Below, piece after piece: positions 17,076-26,840 of a stretch of DNA of 64,000 nucleotides; within the stretch, counting starts at the first letter, position 1, and every line of letters starts with the position of its first letter. Source of the stretch: Vicinamibacterales bacterium (GTDB lineage Bacteria > Acidobacteriota > Vicinamibacteria > Vicinamibacterales > UBA8438); NCBI GenBank assembly GCA_958296065.1, contig CATQHX010000001.1:1-64000 (forward strand), written 5' to 3'. The notes below the pieces were generated by a model. The model was not told the DNA's origin, did not search any database, and saw only the letters and a program-made list of their open reading frames with translations. The position numbers and the translations under genes were made by a program.

Positions 17076-18176
17076 CTACGCCGGCTGCGACACGACGTTG
17101 TAGAAGGTGTCGCGCTCGATCGGCTCGCGGCCGGAGATGCGGATGAGGCGGGAGATCTCGGCGGGAGTCATCGCCTCGGGAGTCGGGGCGCCCGCCATGT
17201 GGTAGATCCGCTCCTCCTGCACCGTGCCGTCGAGATCGTCGACCCCGAACCAGAGGGAGGTCTGGGCGACGCCGACGCCGGTGGCAATCCAGAACGCCTT
17301 TACGTGCGGGAAGTTGTCGAGCATGAGGCGGGCCACGGCGTGGACGCGCAGCGTGTCGGCCGCGGTCGGGGCCGGCAGCTTCTCCATCCGGTTGTTGTCG
17401 GGATGGAACGCCAGCGGAATGAACGCCTGGAACCCTCCGGTCTCGTCCTGCAGGGCGCGGGCGCGCAGCATGTGGTCGACGCGTTCCTCGTCGGTCTCGA
17501 TGTGGCCGTAGAGCATGGTCACGTTCGAGCGCATGCCGAGCCGGTGGGCCAGCCGGTGAATCGCCAGGTAGCGGTCGGCGTCCGCCTTGTCGTGGCAGAT
17601 CTTGCGGCGGACACGCTCGGAGAACACCTCGGCCCCGCCGCCGGGCAGCGAATCGAGCCCGGCATCCATCAAGTCGCGGAGCACCTGCTCGTCGGTCATC
17701 CCGTAGAGCTCGGAAAAGAACGCAATCTCGATCGCGGTGAAGCACTTCAGGTGAATGTCGGGCCGGATGCGCTTGAAGCCGCGCAGCATCTCCAGGTAGT
17801 AGTCCCAGGGCAGGTCCGGGTGCAGGCCGTTGACCACGTGCACCTCGGTCAGCGGCTGGTCGGCCCGCTCGCGCAGCTTGTTCCAGGCCTGCTCCAGGCT
17901 CATGGTGTAGGCGCCGTCGTCGCCCGGCTTCAGGCGCGCGAAGGCGCAGAACAGGCAACTCGCAACGCAGACGTTGGTCGCCTCGAGACGGATGTTGTGG
18001 TTGAAGAACGTCCGTCCGCCGTGCCGTTTCTCGCGCTCCCGGTTGGCAAGCCAGCCGATCGCGAGCAGGTCGGGAGCGGCGAACAGCCGGACCCCGTCCT
18101 CCAGGTCCAGGCGAATGCCCCCGTCCAGCTTGTCGGCAACGTCCCGCAGCCCCGCCGAGGCAATCCGCGCGTACAT
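17076..18176 (-). CDS. mqnE: Aminofutalosine synthase MqnE
   Basis: A 366-aa radical SAM enzyme. The cluster motif is CVASCLFC (Cys70, Cys74, Cys77). Other MqnE marks are HNIRLEATNVC, EVHVVNGLHPDLP, the LPGGGAEVF loop, TMLYGHIET and DETGGFQAFIPLAFHP. It joins 3-enolpyruvylbenzoate with SAM to form aminofutalosine, an early step of the futalosine route to menaquinone. mqnD lies 21 bp upstream in the same operon. The cell therefore makes menaquinone without the classical Men pathway. Confidence 0.94.
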   Translation of the reverse strand: MYARIASAGLRDVADKLDGGIRLDLEDGVRLFAAPDLLAIGWLANREREKRHGGRTFFNHNIRLEATNVCVASCLFCAFARLKPGDDGAYTMSLEQAWNKLRERADQPLTEVHVVNGLHPDLPWDYYLEMLRGFKRIRPDIHLKCFTAIEIAFFSELYGMTDEQVLRDLMDAGLDSLPGGGAEVFSERVRRKICHDKADADRYLAIHRLAHRLGMRSNVTMLYGHIETDEERVDHMLRARALQDETGGFQAFIPLAFHPDNNRMEKLPAPTAADTLRVHAVARLMLDNFPHVKAFWIATGVGVAQTSLWFGVDDLDGTVQEERIYHMAGAPTPEAMTPAEISRLIRISGREPIERDTFYNVVSQPA

Positions 18177-18197
18177 GACTCCCCTGCGGCTACCCGT

Positions 18198-19025
18198 TCA
18201 CTCGACGAACTCGACCGGCACCGGCGCCGGAATCACCTTCCGGTCGTAGGCGTCGGCGAACAGGCGCTCCACCGCGGCGCGCCCCCGCTCGCCGTAGTCC
18301 AGGGTCAACCCGTTGACGTACATGCCGACGAAACGATCGGTCCGCTCGACATCGAGACCACGCCCGAAGTCGAGCGCGTAGGCTATCGCGGCTTCACGAT
18401 TCTCCAGCGCGTGCGCGATGCTCGCGTGCAACAGGCGGGAGACCTCGCGCATCGTATCGGTCCCGAGATCGCGCCGAATGACATTGCAGCCGAGGGGCAG
18501 CGGCAGGCCGCCTGTCCGCTCCGCCCACCAGACGCCGAGGTCGACCAGACACCGGAGCCCCTCATCACCGTAGGTCAACTGGCCTTCGTGAATCAACAGT
18601 CCCGCATCCACCGTGCCATCGACGACGGCGGGCTGGATCTCGTCGAACGGCATCACGCGGTAGGCGACCCCGGGATGGAAGAGTTGCAACGCCAGGTAAG
18701 CGGTAGTGAGCTCGCCCGGAATCGCCACCGTGACGCCATCGAGCGAGCGCGGTCCGTCGGCCTGCGTCACGACGATCGGGCCGTAGCGATCGCCCATGCT
18801 GGCGCCGTGGGGCAACAGGGCATAGCGGTCCAGAAGGTGCGCGTAGGCGTGGAACGAGACCGCCGTCACCTCGTAGCGCCCCTCGAAGGCCGCCCGGTTC
18901 AGGCTCTCGATGTCCGCCAGCACCTGATCGATCTCGAAGCCGTCGGCGGACACCGCGCCACAGGCGAAACCGTAGAACATGAACGCGTCGTCCGAGTCCG
19001 GACTGTGAGCAACCGTGATGCGCAT
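18198..19025 (-). CDS. mqnD: 1,4-dihydroxy-6-naphthoate synthase MqnD
   Basis: A 275-aa protein of the periplasmic-binding-protein fold family that contains MqnA and MqnD. The N-terminal VAHSPDSDDAFMFYG is the MqnD signature (MqnA lacks the SPDSDD run). Later IPGELTTAYLAL, LLIHEGQLTY and GVWWAERTGGLPLPLG fit the substrate pocket, including the HEGQ histidine. It opens the cyclic futalosine derivative to 1,4-dihydroxy-6-naphthoate. It is the first gene of an operon with mqnE. Confidence 0.92.
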   Translation of the reverse strand: MRITVAHSPDSDDAFMFYGFACGAVSADGFEIDQVLADIESLNRAAFEGRYEVTAVSFHAYAHLLDRYALLPHGASMGDRYGPIVVTQADGPRSLDGVTVAIPGELTTAYLALQLFHPGVAYRVMPFDEIQPAVVDGTVDAGLLIHEGQLTYGDEGLRCLVDLGVWWAERTGGLPLPLGCNVIRRDLGTDTMREVSRLLHASIAHALENREAAIAYALDFGRGLDVERTDRFVGMYVNGLTLDYGERGRAAVERLFADAYDRKVIPAPVPVEFVE

Positions 19026-19056
19026 GGAAATGGAAGCTGGGCGCCGCGCGACGGCT

Positions 19057-19551
19057 TCAGGCGTCGTCGTCCTCCGACACGGCGTACGGGGTCGAGGCCT
19101 GCCGGACGACGATGGTCAGGCCGAACAGCACGATCACGGCGGCCGCGCCGAGCGCCAGGTAGCCGCCGGGAGCCATCGTGGGATCCGGAAGTGAGACGGC
19201 GGTCCGGCTGCCCTGCACGATGGCGCGGGCCTGCGACTGCGCCCAGACCTGATCGGCGGTCGTCCGCTCCATCCACTGCTCGCTGACCAGGACGATGCCG
19301 AACGCGACCAGCCCGACGAGCAGCAGCGGATGGCGCGAGTTCTTGCGGGTGATCACACTCAGGAAAGCGAGCACGGCAGCCAGAACCCCGAGTGCCAGAA
19401 CCCACAGCCCGGAGATGCTCGGTACTCCGCCGAGACCGAGCTCGCCCACGAGCATCCACGGCATGAAGGCGCTGGCCGCCAGCACCAGTCCGGCGGTGAG
19501 CGGAAGATAGTAGGCGCGCATGCTGTGGGAGAGGATGCCGACCGCAGCCAT
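19057..19551 (-). CDS. Small polytopic membrane protein, function unknown
   Basis: A 164-aa protein with four hydrophobic segments (about residues 12-32, 40-62, 72-90 and 128-150) and a short charged C-terminus. I see no catalytic motif. It lies 31 bp upstream of mqnD on the same strand and may be co-transcribed with the menaquinone genes. Its promoter appears to be formed partly by the adjacent tandem repeat. Confidence 0.65.
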   Translation of the reverse strand: MAAVGILSHSMRAYYLPLTAGLVLAASAFMPWMLVGELGLGGVPSISGLWVLALGVLAAVLAFLSVITRKNSRHPLLLVGLVAFGIVLVSEQWMERTTADQVWAQSQARAIVQGSRTAVSLPDPTMAPGGYLALGAAAVIVLFGLTIVVRQASTPYAVSEDDDA

Positions 19552-19557
19552 CCGCGG

Positions 19558-19586
19558 AGTCTAGGAGCTTGCGCCGAAGAAAGCAA
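19558..19586 (-). promoter_or_regulatory. Promoter built on the edge of the 107-bp repeat
   Basis: On the minus strand TTGCTT (19586-19581) and TAGACT (19563-19558) are 17 bp apart, and the ATG at 19551 is 6 bp after the -10. The -35 and spacer lie inside repeat copy 1; the -10 spans its boundary. Confidence 0.5.
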
Positions 19587-19779
19587 CGAAGTGCGTTCCG
19601 AGGCGCAAGCGCCTGGGCCGGTGGGGGCTGGGGCCAAACGCGGAGCCTGGCGACGGGTTTGGCGGCGCTAGGAGCTTGCGCCGAAGAAAGCAACGAAGTG
19701 CGTTCCGAGGCGCAAGCGCCTGGGCCGGTGGGGGCTGGGGCCAAACGCGGAGCCTGGCGACGGGTTTGGCGGCGCTAGG
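19561..19779. repeat. Perfect 107-bp tandem duplication
   Basis: Two copies (19561-19667 and 19668-19774) are identical by direct reading, and a third start, CTAGGA, follows at 19775. Each begins CTAGGAGCTTGCGCCG and contains the palindromic AGGCGC-AA-GCGCCT. The otsA stop codon (TAG on the minus strand, 19777-19775) lies in the trailing CTAG. A 16-bp match to the unit start occurs in the opposite orientation at 53435-53450, at the end of argR. Confidence 0.95.
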
Positions 19780-21313
19780 AGGGCTGCGTGCTCGGCGGAA
19801 CGCGGACGCGGTTGACGCTCAATCGCTCCCGTTCGCCCGGGCGAAGGCCCGGCACGGGTGGGAGCGCCCGCGGATTGAGCTGCTCGAGCCCCTCGAGGAT
19901 GTCGGAGGCCCATCCGAAGATGTCGCGCCCGGCGACGATCCGCCGCATGGCCCGCATCCGCCGGCGGCGTTCGTCGAGGGGCATGTCTATCGCCCGCTCG
20001 ATAGCCGTGGTGAAGCCCTCCACATCGTACGGGTTGATGAGCAGCGCGTCGTGAAGCTGCTGCGCGGCGCCGGCCATCTCGCTCAGGACAAGCACCCCGT
20101 CCTCGTCCTCCCGCGCCGCCACGAACTCCTTGGCCACCAGGTTCATGCCGTCATGCAGGGAGCTGACGACACAGAAGTTCGCAAGGCGGTAGAGCGCGAC
20201 GAGGCGCTTGATGCGGAACGACGACTTCCTGTAGCGGATCGTGCGGCCCGTTCCGTGTCTGGCGTTGATGTCGGCCACCTTGCGGTCGATTGCCTCGACC
20301 ACATCGACATAACTCGGCAGGGTAGTGCGAGAGGGGACGCCGATCTGCACGAAGGTCAACCGGTCGCGCACGTCGCTGCGCCGCTTCAGCAGCAACTCCA
20401 GGGCATCGAGTCGTTCCAGCACGCCCTTCGTGTAGTCCAGGCGGTCGACCCCGATCCCGATCAGCGGCGTGTCGAGCCCGAGCTCCTGCCGCAGGCGGCT
20501 CTGCTCGGCCCGCAGACCGGAATCCTGCGTGATCCGCTGGATGCGGTCGTAGTCGACCCCGATCGGCACCGCCTTGACCGCCACGATCCGGTTTCCGATG
20601 CGGACGGTGTTGCGCGTCACCTCAAGCCCGCCCTCGCGGGCGGCGGTCAGGAAGTTGCGGCGGTCACGCTCGAGCTGAAAGGCGATGAGGTCGTTGCCGA
20701 GGAGCCCCGTCAGCAGCTCGCGACGCCAGGGGCAAATGCGCAACCGATCCGGACTCGGCCACGGAATGTGCCAGAAAATGGCGGTCTTGACGCCCGGCTG
20801 GCGGCGGCGCAGCCGAGCCCCGACGAGCGCGAGGTGGTAGTCCTGGATGAAGACCGGCGCCGACAGATCGGGCAGCTCGGCCTCGATGACGTCCGCGAAG
20901 CGGTCATTGACCTGTTGGTACCGTTCCCAGTCCGGCTTGCGGAAGATGGGCCTCACATGCGCTTCATGGCACAGCGGCCACAGCCCTTCGTTGGCGAAGC
21001 CCTCGTAGTACTGCTTCGCCTCTTCGTCCGTCAACCAGAGGCGGCGCAGCGTGTAGCCGGGATGATCGGGCGGTACGACGACCCGGTCGTGCGCGTCGAC
21101 GACGTCCCGGTCCGCGTCCCCCGACCCATGGGCAATCCAGACCCCCCCACGCTCGCGCATCAGTGCGTCGAGCGCCACGGCGACGCCGCCGGTGGTCGGC
21201 GACCATTGGACGGACCCGTCGCGGGCGCGGATGTGCTGATAGGGCTCGCGGTTGGACACAACCACGAGCGGCCGGCGCGGGTGGACCTCGGCTGCGTCAG
21301 TAATGGCGGACAT
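19775..21313 (-). CDS. otsA: Trehalose-6-phosphate synthase OtsA
   Basis: A 512-aa GT20 enzyme that makes trehalose 6-phosphate from UDP-glucose and glucose 6-phosphate. Motifs: VVVSNREPY at the N-terminus, [35 protein letters not shown], the UDP-binding [11 protein letters not shown], and [13 protein letters not shown]. The fold is complete and the length normal. No otsB phosphatase lies next to it. The C-terminal 25 residues are proline/arginine-rich, and the gene stops right at the tandem repeat. Confidence 0.93.
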   Translation of the reverse strand: MSAITDAAEVHPRRPLVVVSNREPYQHIRARDGSVQWSPTTGGVAVALDALMRERGGVWIAHGSGDADRDVVDAHDRVVVPPDHPGYTLRRLWLTDEEAKQYYEGFANEGLWPLCHEAHVRPIFRKPDWERYQQVNDRFADVIEAELPDLSAPVFIQDYHLALVGARLRRRQPGVKTAIFWHIPWPSPDRLRICPWRRELLTGLLGNDLIAFQLERDRRNFLTAAREGGLEVTRNTVRIGNRIVAVKAVPIGVDYDRIQRITQDSGLRAEQSRLRQELGLDTPLIGIGVDRLDYTKGVLERLDALELLLKRRSDVRDRLTFVQIGVPSRTTLPSYVDVVEAIDRKVADINARHGTGRTIRYRKSSFRIKRLVALYRLANFCVVSSLHDGMNLVAKEFVAAREDEDGVLVLSEMAGAAQQLHDALLINPYDVEGFTTAIERAIDMPLDERRRRMRAMRRIVAGRDIFGWASDILEGLEQLNPRALPPVPGLRPGERERLSVNRVRVPPSTQPS

Positions 21314-21364
21314 GACCGCGGACGGCGGTGGACGTCGGTCTCGCGACGGCGCCCGGCCCCCGGA

Positions 21365-21691
21365 CTACACGTCGAACGACAATCCGCACCCGCACTCGCT
21401 CTTGGCGTTCGGGTTGCGGAAGATCAACGACTGCCCGAGCATGGAGGCGTCGCAGTCGAGGACGGTGCCGCGCAGGTACTTGTAGCTCTTCGGGTCGACG
21501 AAGATCTTCATGTCGCCGCCGGCCGCGAAGACCTCGTCGTTCGGCCGGGGCTCCATCTCCCACCGAAACACGTAGCTGAAGCCGGAGCACCCGCCGGCCT
21601 TGACCCCGACGCGCAGCCCGCCGTCGGCCACTCCGTCGTTCGCCATCGCCTCGCGGATCCGCTTCGCCGCCGCTGCAGTTACTTCAATCAT
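21365..21691 (-). CDS. iscA: A-type iron-sulfur carrier IscA
   Basis: A 108-aa HesB/IscA-family scaffold or carrier. The three cluster cysteines are in GGCSGF and in ECGCG near the C-terminus, the standard pattern. It lies 39 bp downstream of iscS on the same strand, after iscR, in a short isc-type operon. The scaffold IscU and the chaperones are absent here. ErpA is an alternative name; position favours IscA. Confidence 0.88.
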   Translation of the reverse strand: MIEVTAAAAKRIREAMANDGVADGGLRVGVKAGGCSGFSYVFRWEMEPRPNDEVFAAGGDMKIFVDPKSYKYLRGTVLDCDASMLGQSLIFRNPNAKSECGCGLSFDV

Positions 21692-21730
21692 CGTCGGGCA
21701 TCTCAGTGTACCCGATTGCCGGCGACTGCG

Positions 21731-22900
21731 TCAGGACGCGTGCGGCGACAGCTCCCGGAGACGGTTCACGAGGCTCGCCACCTTGTCGATCGCGTAATCG
21801 ACATCGTCCCGCGTCGTGGTACGCCCCAGACCGAAGCGGATGGAAGCGCGGGCCAGAAGGTCGCTGACCCCGATCGCCTTCAGGACGTGCGACGGCTCGG
21901 GATTCACCGACGTGCAGGCCGCCCCGGACGAGACGGCGATGTCGTCCAGCCCGACGAGCAGCGACTCCCCCTCGATGCCCTCGAAGCTGACGTTGAGGTT
22001 GTGGGGCAGGCGCGCGGTCAGCGATCCGTTGACGGTCATCCCGTCCAGCCGCTCCTGAAGGCCTTCGAGCAGCCGGTCGCGCAAGCCTCCGACGCGGGCC
22101 CCCTCCTCCGCCAGCCCGGCGCAGCAAATTGCGGCGGCGGCGCCGAAGCCCACGATGCCCGGCACGTTGAGCGTGCCGGAGCGCAAGCCCTGCTCGTGTC
22201 CCCCGCCGTCAACCAGCGGCTCGATGGCCAGGCGCGGGCGCCGGCGGCGCACGTACAGCGCCCCGATCCCCTTCGGGCCGCACATCTTGTGCGCCGTGAG
22301 CGACAACAGGTCCACCCCGAGCGCGTCCACATCGACCGGCACCTTCCCGACCGCCTGCGCGGCGTCGCTGTGCAGCACGATGCCGCGCGGCCGGGTCAAC
22401 TCCGCAATGCGCGCCACCGGCTGCACGACTCCGATCTCGTTGTTGGCGGCCATCACGGACACGAGCCGGGTGTGGGGTCGCAACGCGCGCTCGACGTCGA
22501 CGACATCACACAGCCCGTCCGCCCGCGGCTCCACACGCGTCACCTCGATCCCCTCACCCTCCAGCCGCCGGCACGGATCGAGCACGGCGTGATGCTCGGT
22601 CGTCATCGTCACCACGTGCAGCGGCCGGCGCGCATCCGCGGACGTCACCCCCCGCACCGCCAGGTTGTCGGACTCGGTGGCTCCGCTCGTGAAGCAGATC
22701 TCCCGCGGGTCGGCACCGATCAACTCCGCGACGTGCCGGCGCGCGGCGGCCACCGCGTCCCGGGCCGCCCAGCCGAAAGCATGGTGGCGGCTCGACGCGT
22801 TGCCGAAGCGCTCGGTGAAGAACGGCAACATCGCCTCGACCACGCGCGGGTCGACCGGCGTGGTCGCGTGGTGATCCAGGTAGATGGGCAACTCGGGCAT
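21731..22900 (-). CDS. iscS: Cysteine desulfurase IscS
   Basis: A 389-aa class V PLP enzyme that removes sulfur from cysteine for iron-sulfur cluster assembly. It opens with [15 protein letters not shown]; the PLP lysine is Lys205 ([11 protein letters not shown]) and the catalytic cysteine is Cys329 (SSGAACTS) on the flexible loop. I start at the ATG at 22900, where homology begins; the frame stays open upstream but would overlap iscR. It follows iscR by 52 bp. Confidence 0.93.
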   Translation of the reverse strand: MPELPIYLDHHATTPVDPRVVEAMLPFFTERFGNASSRHHAFGWAARDAVAAARRHVAELIGADPREICFTSGATESDNLAVRGVTSADARRPLHVVTMTTEHHAVLDPCRRLEGEGIEVTRVEPRADGLCDVVDVERALRPHTRLVSVMAANNEIGVVQPVARIAELTRPRGIVLHSDAAQAVGKVPVDVDALGVDLLSLTAHKMCGPKGIGALYVRRRRPRLAIEPLVDGGGHEQGLRSGTLNVPGIVGFGAAAAICCAGLAEEGARVGGLRDRLLEGLQERLDGMTVNGSLTARLPHNLNVSFEGIEGESLLVGLDDIAVSSGAACTSVNPEPSHVLKAIGVSDLLARASIRFGLGRTTTRDDVDYAIDKVASLVNRLRELSPHAS

Positions 22901-22952
22901 GGCGCGTCCGGACTTCGGTTGCTCCGGGCCCGCGGCCCGGCGTGGCAGACGC

Positions 22953-23438
22953 CTAGCGATCGGCTGCGGCCGGCGCCGTGAACGTCGACTCGGCAGGCCG
23001 GCGCACCACGGTGATCGGCAGCGGCTCGGACGCATCGTCGCTGACCAGCTCGTTGACGGTGAACGCCGCCAACGACTGCACGATGCGATCCTTGAGCCGC
23101 CACAGCGGATCGCGGACATTGCACTTGGCGTACTGCTCGCAACTCTCGTCCTCGTCCGAGCAGGCGGTGACCAGAACCGGACCGTCGATGGCCTGGATCA
23201 CGTCGGCGACGGAGATCAGGGTCGCGTCGCGCGCGAGCTTGTACCCGCCCCGCGTCCCCTGATGCGACGCGACGATCCCCATCCGGACGAGGCGCTGCAG
23301 CACCTTTGCCATCAGCTCGACCGGGATGTCGTAGCAGCCGGCAATCTCGCGGGCATTGGCCGAGCTCTCGGGAGAGCACGAGGCGAGATGTTTCAGTGCG
23401 ATGAGCGCGTAGTCGGCTTTCTTCGAGAATCGCAGCAT
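22953..23438 (-). CDS. iscR: Rrf2-family regulator, IscR-type
   Basis: A 161-aa winged-helix Rrf2 protein. The N-terminus ([16 protein letters not shown]) and [11 protein letters not shown] wing are typical. Three cysteines, Cys93, Cys100 and Cys106, match the cluster ligands of IscR within a slightly wider spacing. It heads the iscR-iscS-iscA operon, so it most likely senses Fe-S status and represses its own operon. The upstream minus-strand region holds TAGAAT and TAGTCT boxes. Confidence 0.87.
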   Translation of the reverse strand: MLRFSKKADYALIALKHLASCSPESSANAREIAGCYDIPVELMAKVLQRLVRMGIVASHQGTRGGYKLARDATLISVADVIQAIDGPVLVTACSDEDESCEQYAKCNVRDPLWRLKDRIVQSLAAFTVNELVSDDASEPLPITVVRRPAESTFTAPAAADR

Positions 23439-23538
23439 CGGAACCCACCGCGGACAAGACTACCGGTGATTCTAGATCGCGACGCCGACCGCGCCAAACG
23501 GATACCGAGCGGTGGCGGCATGATGTACTGTCCCCGGC

Positions 23539-23955
23539 ATGGACGCCGACCGCCAACTCCTCGCGCTGCGCCAGTCGACGGCAGCACTGCGCAGGCACGC
23601 CGACGCGTCTGCGTGGAAGCTGCTGTTCGACCGCGGCCGCCGCCGCTCCGTCGAGCGCGGCTTGCAGCTCTACGCGCGGAGCGTCCTCGAGCTGACGCGT
23701 CGGATCGGTCCCGCCGCCCACCGGAATCCCGCCGCGTACCCGTCGTCCATAGAGTGTCTCGTGGCGGCGAAGGTGCTGCCGGCCGAACTCGGCGCTCGCC
23801 TCGCGCCGTGGGGCGTCGCTGCGGACGCCTTCGGGAAGGGCAGGACCAGACCCGGCCGCAAGCAACTGGCCCGCCTGCTGTCCGAGCACCTGGACGACTT
23901 CGATGACCTGGCCAGCCACGTCGAGCAGTGGCTCGCGCAACGGCGCATCGGGTGA
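23539..23955 (+). CDS. Hypothetical helical protein
   Basis: A 138-aa protein rich in arginine, leucine and alanine, predicted largely helical. TACTGT lies 7 bp before the ATG without a ribosome site, matching the leaderless pattern of several other genes here. The size and helix content recall HEPN/HepT-like toxins, but the RNxxxH active site is absent, so I do not assign it. It is divergent from iscR and converges on the oxidoreductase gene at 24052. Confidence 0.5.
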   Translation: MDADRQLLALRQSTAALRRHADASAWKLLFDRGRRRSVERGLQLYARSVLELTRRIGPAAHRNPAAYPSSIECLVAAKVLPAELGARLAPWGVAADAFGKGRTRPGRKQLARLLSEHLDDFDDLASHVEQWLAQRRIG

Positions 23956-24051
23956 CTCCCCGGACGGCCATGTGCAAGGCGGGCAACCATCGGACGTACG
24001 CGGCCGCGTGACTCCGGACGAGTTCGCTCCGGTGATGAGTACGCTCCCGCA

Positions 24052-25302
24052 TCACTGCCTCCCTCGCCCCTTCCAGGTCCCCCGCGCCACGGCCGGAACG
24101 AACGCGTCGAGGCCTGCGGGCCGGAACGGCAGCGTCCGCCCCTGCTCGGCGCTCATGTAGGCGGTCATCAGCAACTCGACCACCTCGACTCCGTCGTCGA
24201 ACGTCAGGTCCGGCGTCTCGCCCTGGAGGAAGGCCCGGACCATGTGGCGATTCTCCGCGGTATAGCCGTACTCGGCCGTCTCGTCCACCACCACCGGCAT
24301 CGATCCGACCTCGGCGTTCTGCTTCTCGACCAGGTCCTCGCCCGCCGCGCCGCGCACCTCCCGGCTGAAGAACAGCTTCACGCCGCTGTCTAGCGAGTTG
24401 ACAGCCAGCGAGTACTCCGGCCCGAGCAGCTCCATGCTCAGCCGCAGCCCGGCGCCGACATAGCTCCACGAGGTGCTCGCCTCGCCGATCAGCGGCGTCC
24501 CATCGTCCGCGTCGTACTCGATGGTGACGCCGGCGAAGTCCTCCGCGGGACGTGCGGTGTAGTCGACGGCGGCGCCCATCGTTCGCCGCAACCGGTCGCT
24601 GTACTCCGGCCGGCTCCACTTCAGCGACGCGATGCGGCCGGTCACGCGCCGCGGCCGGATGGAGGAACGGGCGGCGCCGGGCGCGGTCAGCAGGTACCGC
24701 ACGACCTCGACGGAGTGGCACGCCATGTCGTTCAACACGCCGCCGCCCTGCAGGTCGCCCCGCCAGAACCAGGGGCTGTGCGGTCCGCTGTGCTCCTCGG
24801 CGGCGCGGGCCAGGTACGGACGGCCGGTCAGGGCCGCGCCCCGGCGCCAGATCAGCTCCCGGCCGCGGGTCACCGGCGGCGCGAAGATCTGGTTCTCCAG
24901 GTAGCCGTGCCGCAGGCCGGTCTGCTGGACGAGCGCGAGCATTCGCTTTGCCTCGGCCACGGTGCGCGCCAGCGGCTTCTCGCAGGCGACGCCGCGCAGG
25001 GTCGCACCCGCGTTCACGGCGGCGCAGACCGCCTCCAGGTTCTCCACCCGTGCATGGTTCGGCCCGCACAGCCACACGGCGTCGACCGCCGGGTCCGCCA
25101 CCATCTCCTCGATGGAGGGGAACGCGCGCGCCTCCCCCACGTCCAGCTCGCGCGCAAGAGCCGACGCCGACGCCGCATTCTCCGCGTTGGGGCTCCAGCA
25201 GCCGCGCACGTCGGCGTCGCGCACGCCGACCAGCGACCGGATGTGAAAGCGGGTGATGAAGCCGCTGCCGATGAAGCCGATGCCGAGCCGCCGGGAGGTC
25301 AC
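24052..25302 (-). CDS. Gfo/Idh/MocA-family oxidoreductase
   Basis: A 416-aa NAD(P)-dependent dehydrogenase. The Rossmann loop is GIGFIGSGFI, and the CEKPLA motif (residues about 105-110) provides the conserved lysine. The C-terminal alpha/beta domain is complete. Substrates of this family are sugars, inositols or their derivatives, and none can be assigned. It is a single gene between a hypothetical protein and a DUF4143 ATPase. Confidence 0.87.
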   Translation of the reverse strand: MTSRRLGIGFIGSGFITRFHIRSLVGVRDADVRGCWSPNAENAASASALARELDVGEARAFPSIEEMVADPAVDAVWLCGPNHARVENLEAVCAAVNAGATLRGVACEKPLARTVAEAKRMLALVQQTGLRHGYLENQIFAPPVTRGRELIWRRGAALTGRPYLARAAEEHSGPHSPWFWRGDLQGGGVLNDMACHSVEVVRYLLTAPGAARSSIRPRRVTGRIASLKWSRPEYSDRLRRTMGAAVDYTARPAEDFAGVTIEYDADDGTPLIGEASTSWSYVGAGLRLSMELLGPEYSLAVNSLDSGVKLFFSREVRGAAGEDLVEKQNAEVGSMPVVVDETAEYGYTAENRHMVRAFLQGETPDLTFDDGVEVVELLMTAYMSAEQGRTLPFRPAGLDAFVPAVARGTWKGRGRQ

Positions 25303-25366
25303 GTCGCGGACAGGCTAACATTCGTGCTCCGGGAGCGGATCGCGCATGGCCCGGCCGCCGGGGTCG

Positions 25367-26557
25367 TCAGACCAGCTCGTCCCCCCAGAGCCGTTCGAGA
25401 AACACCCGCCACGGCAACACCTCGACCTCTCCGACCAGCCGGGGAGCGGGGTCGTTGCTGACGACGACGGCCCGCCGCGGACGGTGCTCCTCGGCAAACG
25501 CGCGAATCCCCTTCAGGTCGTCCGGCCGAACACGCCCCGTTCCCTTGACCTCGATGGCGAGCTCGGGCTCGCGGCCCAGCACGAAGTCGGCCTCCAGCCC
25601 CGACTTCGTCCGCCAGTACCGGATCGAAAGGTCCCGCTCCCGGTAGCTCCGAAAGGCGAGAAGCTCCATCAGCACGTAGTGCTCCAGAGCCTGACCGAAC
25701 TCCGGTCCCGCCGCCCGGTCGAGGCGGCGGCCGCGCAGGTAGCCGGCAACCCCGACGTCGAAGAGATAGAACTTCGGCGCGCGAACGATTACGGCACGCG
25801 CCCGCCGCCGGCTGAACGGCTCGACGAAGACCCCGAGCAGAGTATCGACGAGGATCTGAAAGTACTCCCGCACCGTCTTGGCATCCACGCCGCAGTCACG
25901 CGCGATGTTGCTGAAGTTCAGCACCTGCCCATGGCAGAACCCGAGCGCGTCGAAGAAGCGGGCGAAGGCCGAGGCGTTGCGCGTCAGCCCCTCGGCGAAG
26001 ACCTCCTCCTTGAGGTAGTCGTCGACGTACCCCGCCAGCGCGCGGCGATGCTGCGCGGCGTCGTAGTGCTGGGGCACGAGCCCGCGATTCAGCGCGCGCA
26101 GCAGATCGAGCTCGGGGAGTTCCGGCCACGCGAGCGGATGCAACGCGAACCGCCAGCCCCGGCCGCCCAAAAGGTTGGCCCCACCCCGCTTCAGCTTTCT
26201 CGCGCTCGACCCGCAGAGGACGAACGCCAGGCCGTGACGCTCGATCAGGCGGTGCACCTCGTCGAGCAGCGCCGGCACTTTCTGCACCTCGTCGACGACG
26301 ATGGGACGTGCGCGGCTCCCGGCGTCGAGCGCCAGCACCCGCTCGGCGAGCAGCCACGGCTCGCGCGTGAGCTCCAGGAAAGTGCGGGTCTCCAGCAGAT
26401 CGAATCGCGCGGAGTCCGGGAACCGCTCGGCGAGCAGCGTCGACTTGCCCGTCTTGCGCGGTCCCCACAGGAATGCCGACTGCTGCGCCGGAAGGTCCAG
26501 GACCAGCTCGCGTCGATACGAACCCATAGGGAATGAATTCCCGTTTGGCTTTACCAA
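25367..26557 (-). CDS. AAA ATPase with DUF4143 C-terminal domain
   Basis: A 396-aa protein. The N-terminal AAA domain has Walker A GPRKTGKST, Walker B-like PIVVDEVQKVP and sensor VLCGSSARKLKR. The C-terminal half has the DUF4143 pattern, ending in a PD-(D/E)XK-like nuclease core (YWRTKSGLEADFVL, then LAIEVKG). Such proteins are common and scattered in bacteria and archaea, and their role is unproven. The frame opens with a TTG at 26557 just after TACAAT; an ATG at 26527 is an alternative start giving 386 aa. Confidence 0.85.
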   Translation of the reverse strand: MVKPNGNSFPMGSYRRELVLDLPAQQSAFLWGPRKTGKSTLLAERFPDSARFDLLETRTFLELTREPWLLAERVLALDAGSRARPIVVDEVQKVPALLDEVHRLIERHGLAFVLCGSSARKLKRGGANLLGGRGWRFALHPLAWPELPELDLLRALNRGLVPQHYDAAQHRRALAGYVDDYLKEEVFAEGLTRNASAFARFFDALGFCHGQVLNFSNIARDCGVDAKTVREYFQILVDTLLGVFVEPFSRRRARAVIVRAPKFYLFDVGVAGYLRGRRLDRAAGPEFGQALEHYVLMELLAFRSYRERDLSIRYWRTKSGLEADFVLGREPELAIEVKGTGRVRPDDLKGIRAFAEEHRPRRAVVVSNDPAPRLVGEVEVLPWRVFLERLWGDELV

Positions 26558-26693
26558 TCAGGATTGTATTCCGGAATGGTCGACACCGTCCTGCTTCTGA
26601 CCAGAAACTCTACGTTGGGGCTGGTTCCCTTCCGCGGCCCTGCACAGCCGGGCCGCCTTGCACCGCTCCGCGTCGATACCGCATGATGCAGAC

Positions 26694-26840
26694 ATGGAAC
26701 GAGGGCAGGTCGACCGGTCGCTCGTGGAGCGCCTGACGCGGGCGTTGGAACCCCGGGCGGAGATCCTGGAGGCCTATCTGTTCGGCTCGCACGCCCGCGG
26801 GGACGCGCACCACCACAGCGACGTCGACGTGAACGCAGCC
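26694..26840 (+). pseudogene. Truncated MNT-type nucleotidyltransferase
   Basis: From ATG 26694 the frame reads LEAYLFGSHARGDAHHHSDVDV, the catalytic GS-x10-DxD centre of minimal nucleotidyltransferases (MntA-type antitoxins). It breaks off right after the second aspartate, where the stop codon of the convergent adenylyltransferase gene begins at 26841. The third carboxylate and the rest of the domain are missing. No HEPN partner remains. This is the stub of a former HEPN-MNT pair. Confidence 0.8.

Noticed and set aside
19676..22981. Plus-strand frame of 1101 codons opposite otsA, iscA and iscS
   Set aside because: Pure antisense shadow of three well-identified genes; the frame even starts in the tandem repeat.
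23539..23955. HepT/HEPN toxin assignment for the 138-aa protein
   Set aside because: Size and helices fit, but the RNxxxH motif is missing and no MNT partner is adjacent.
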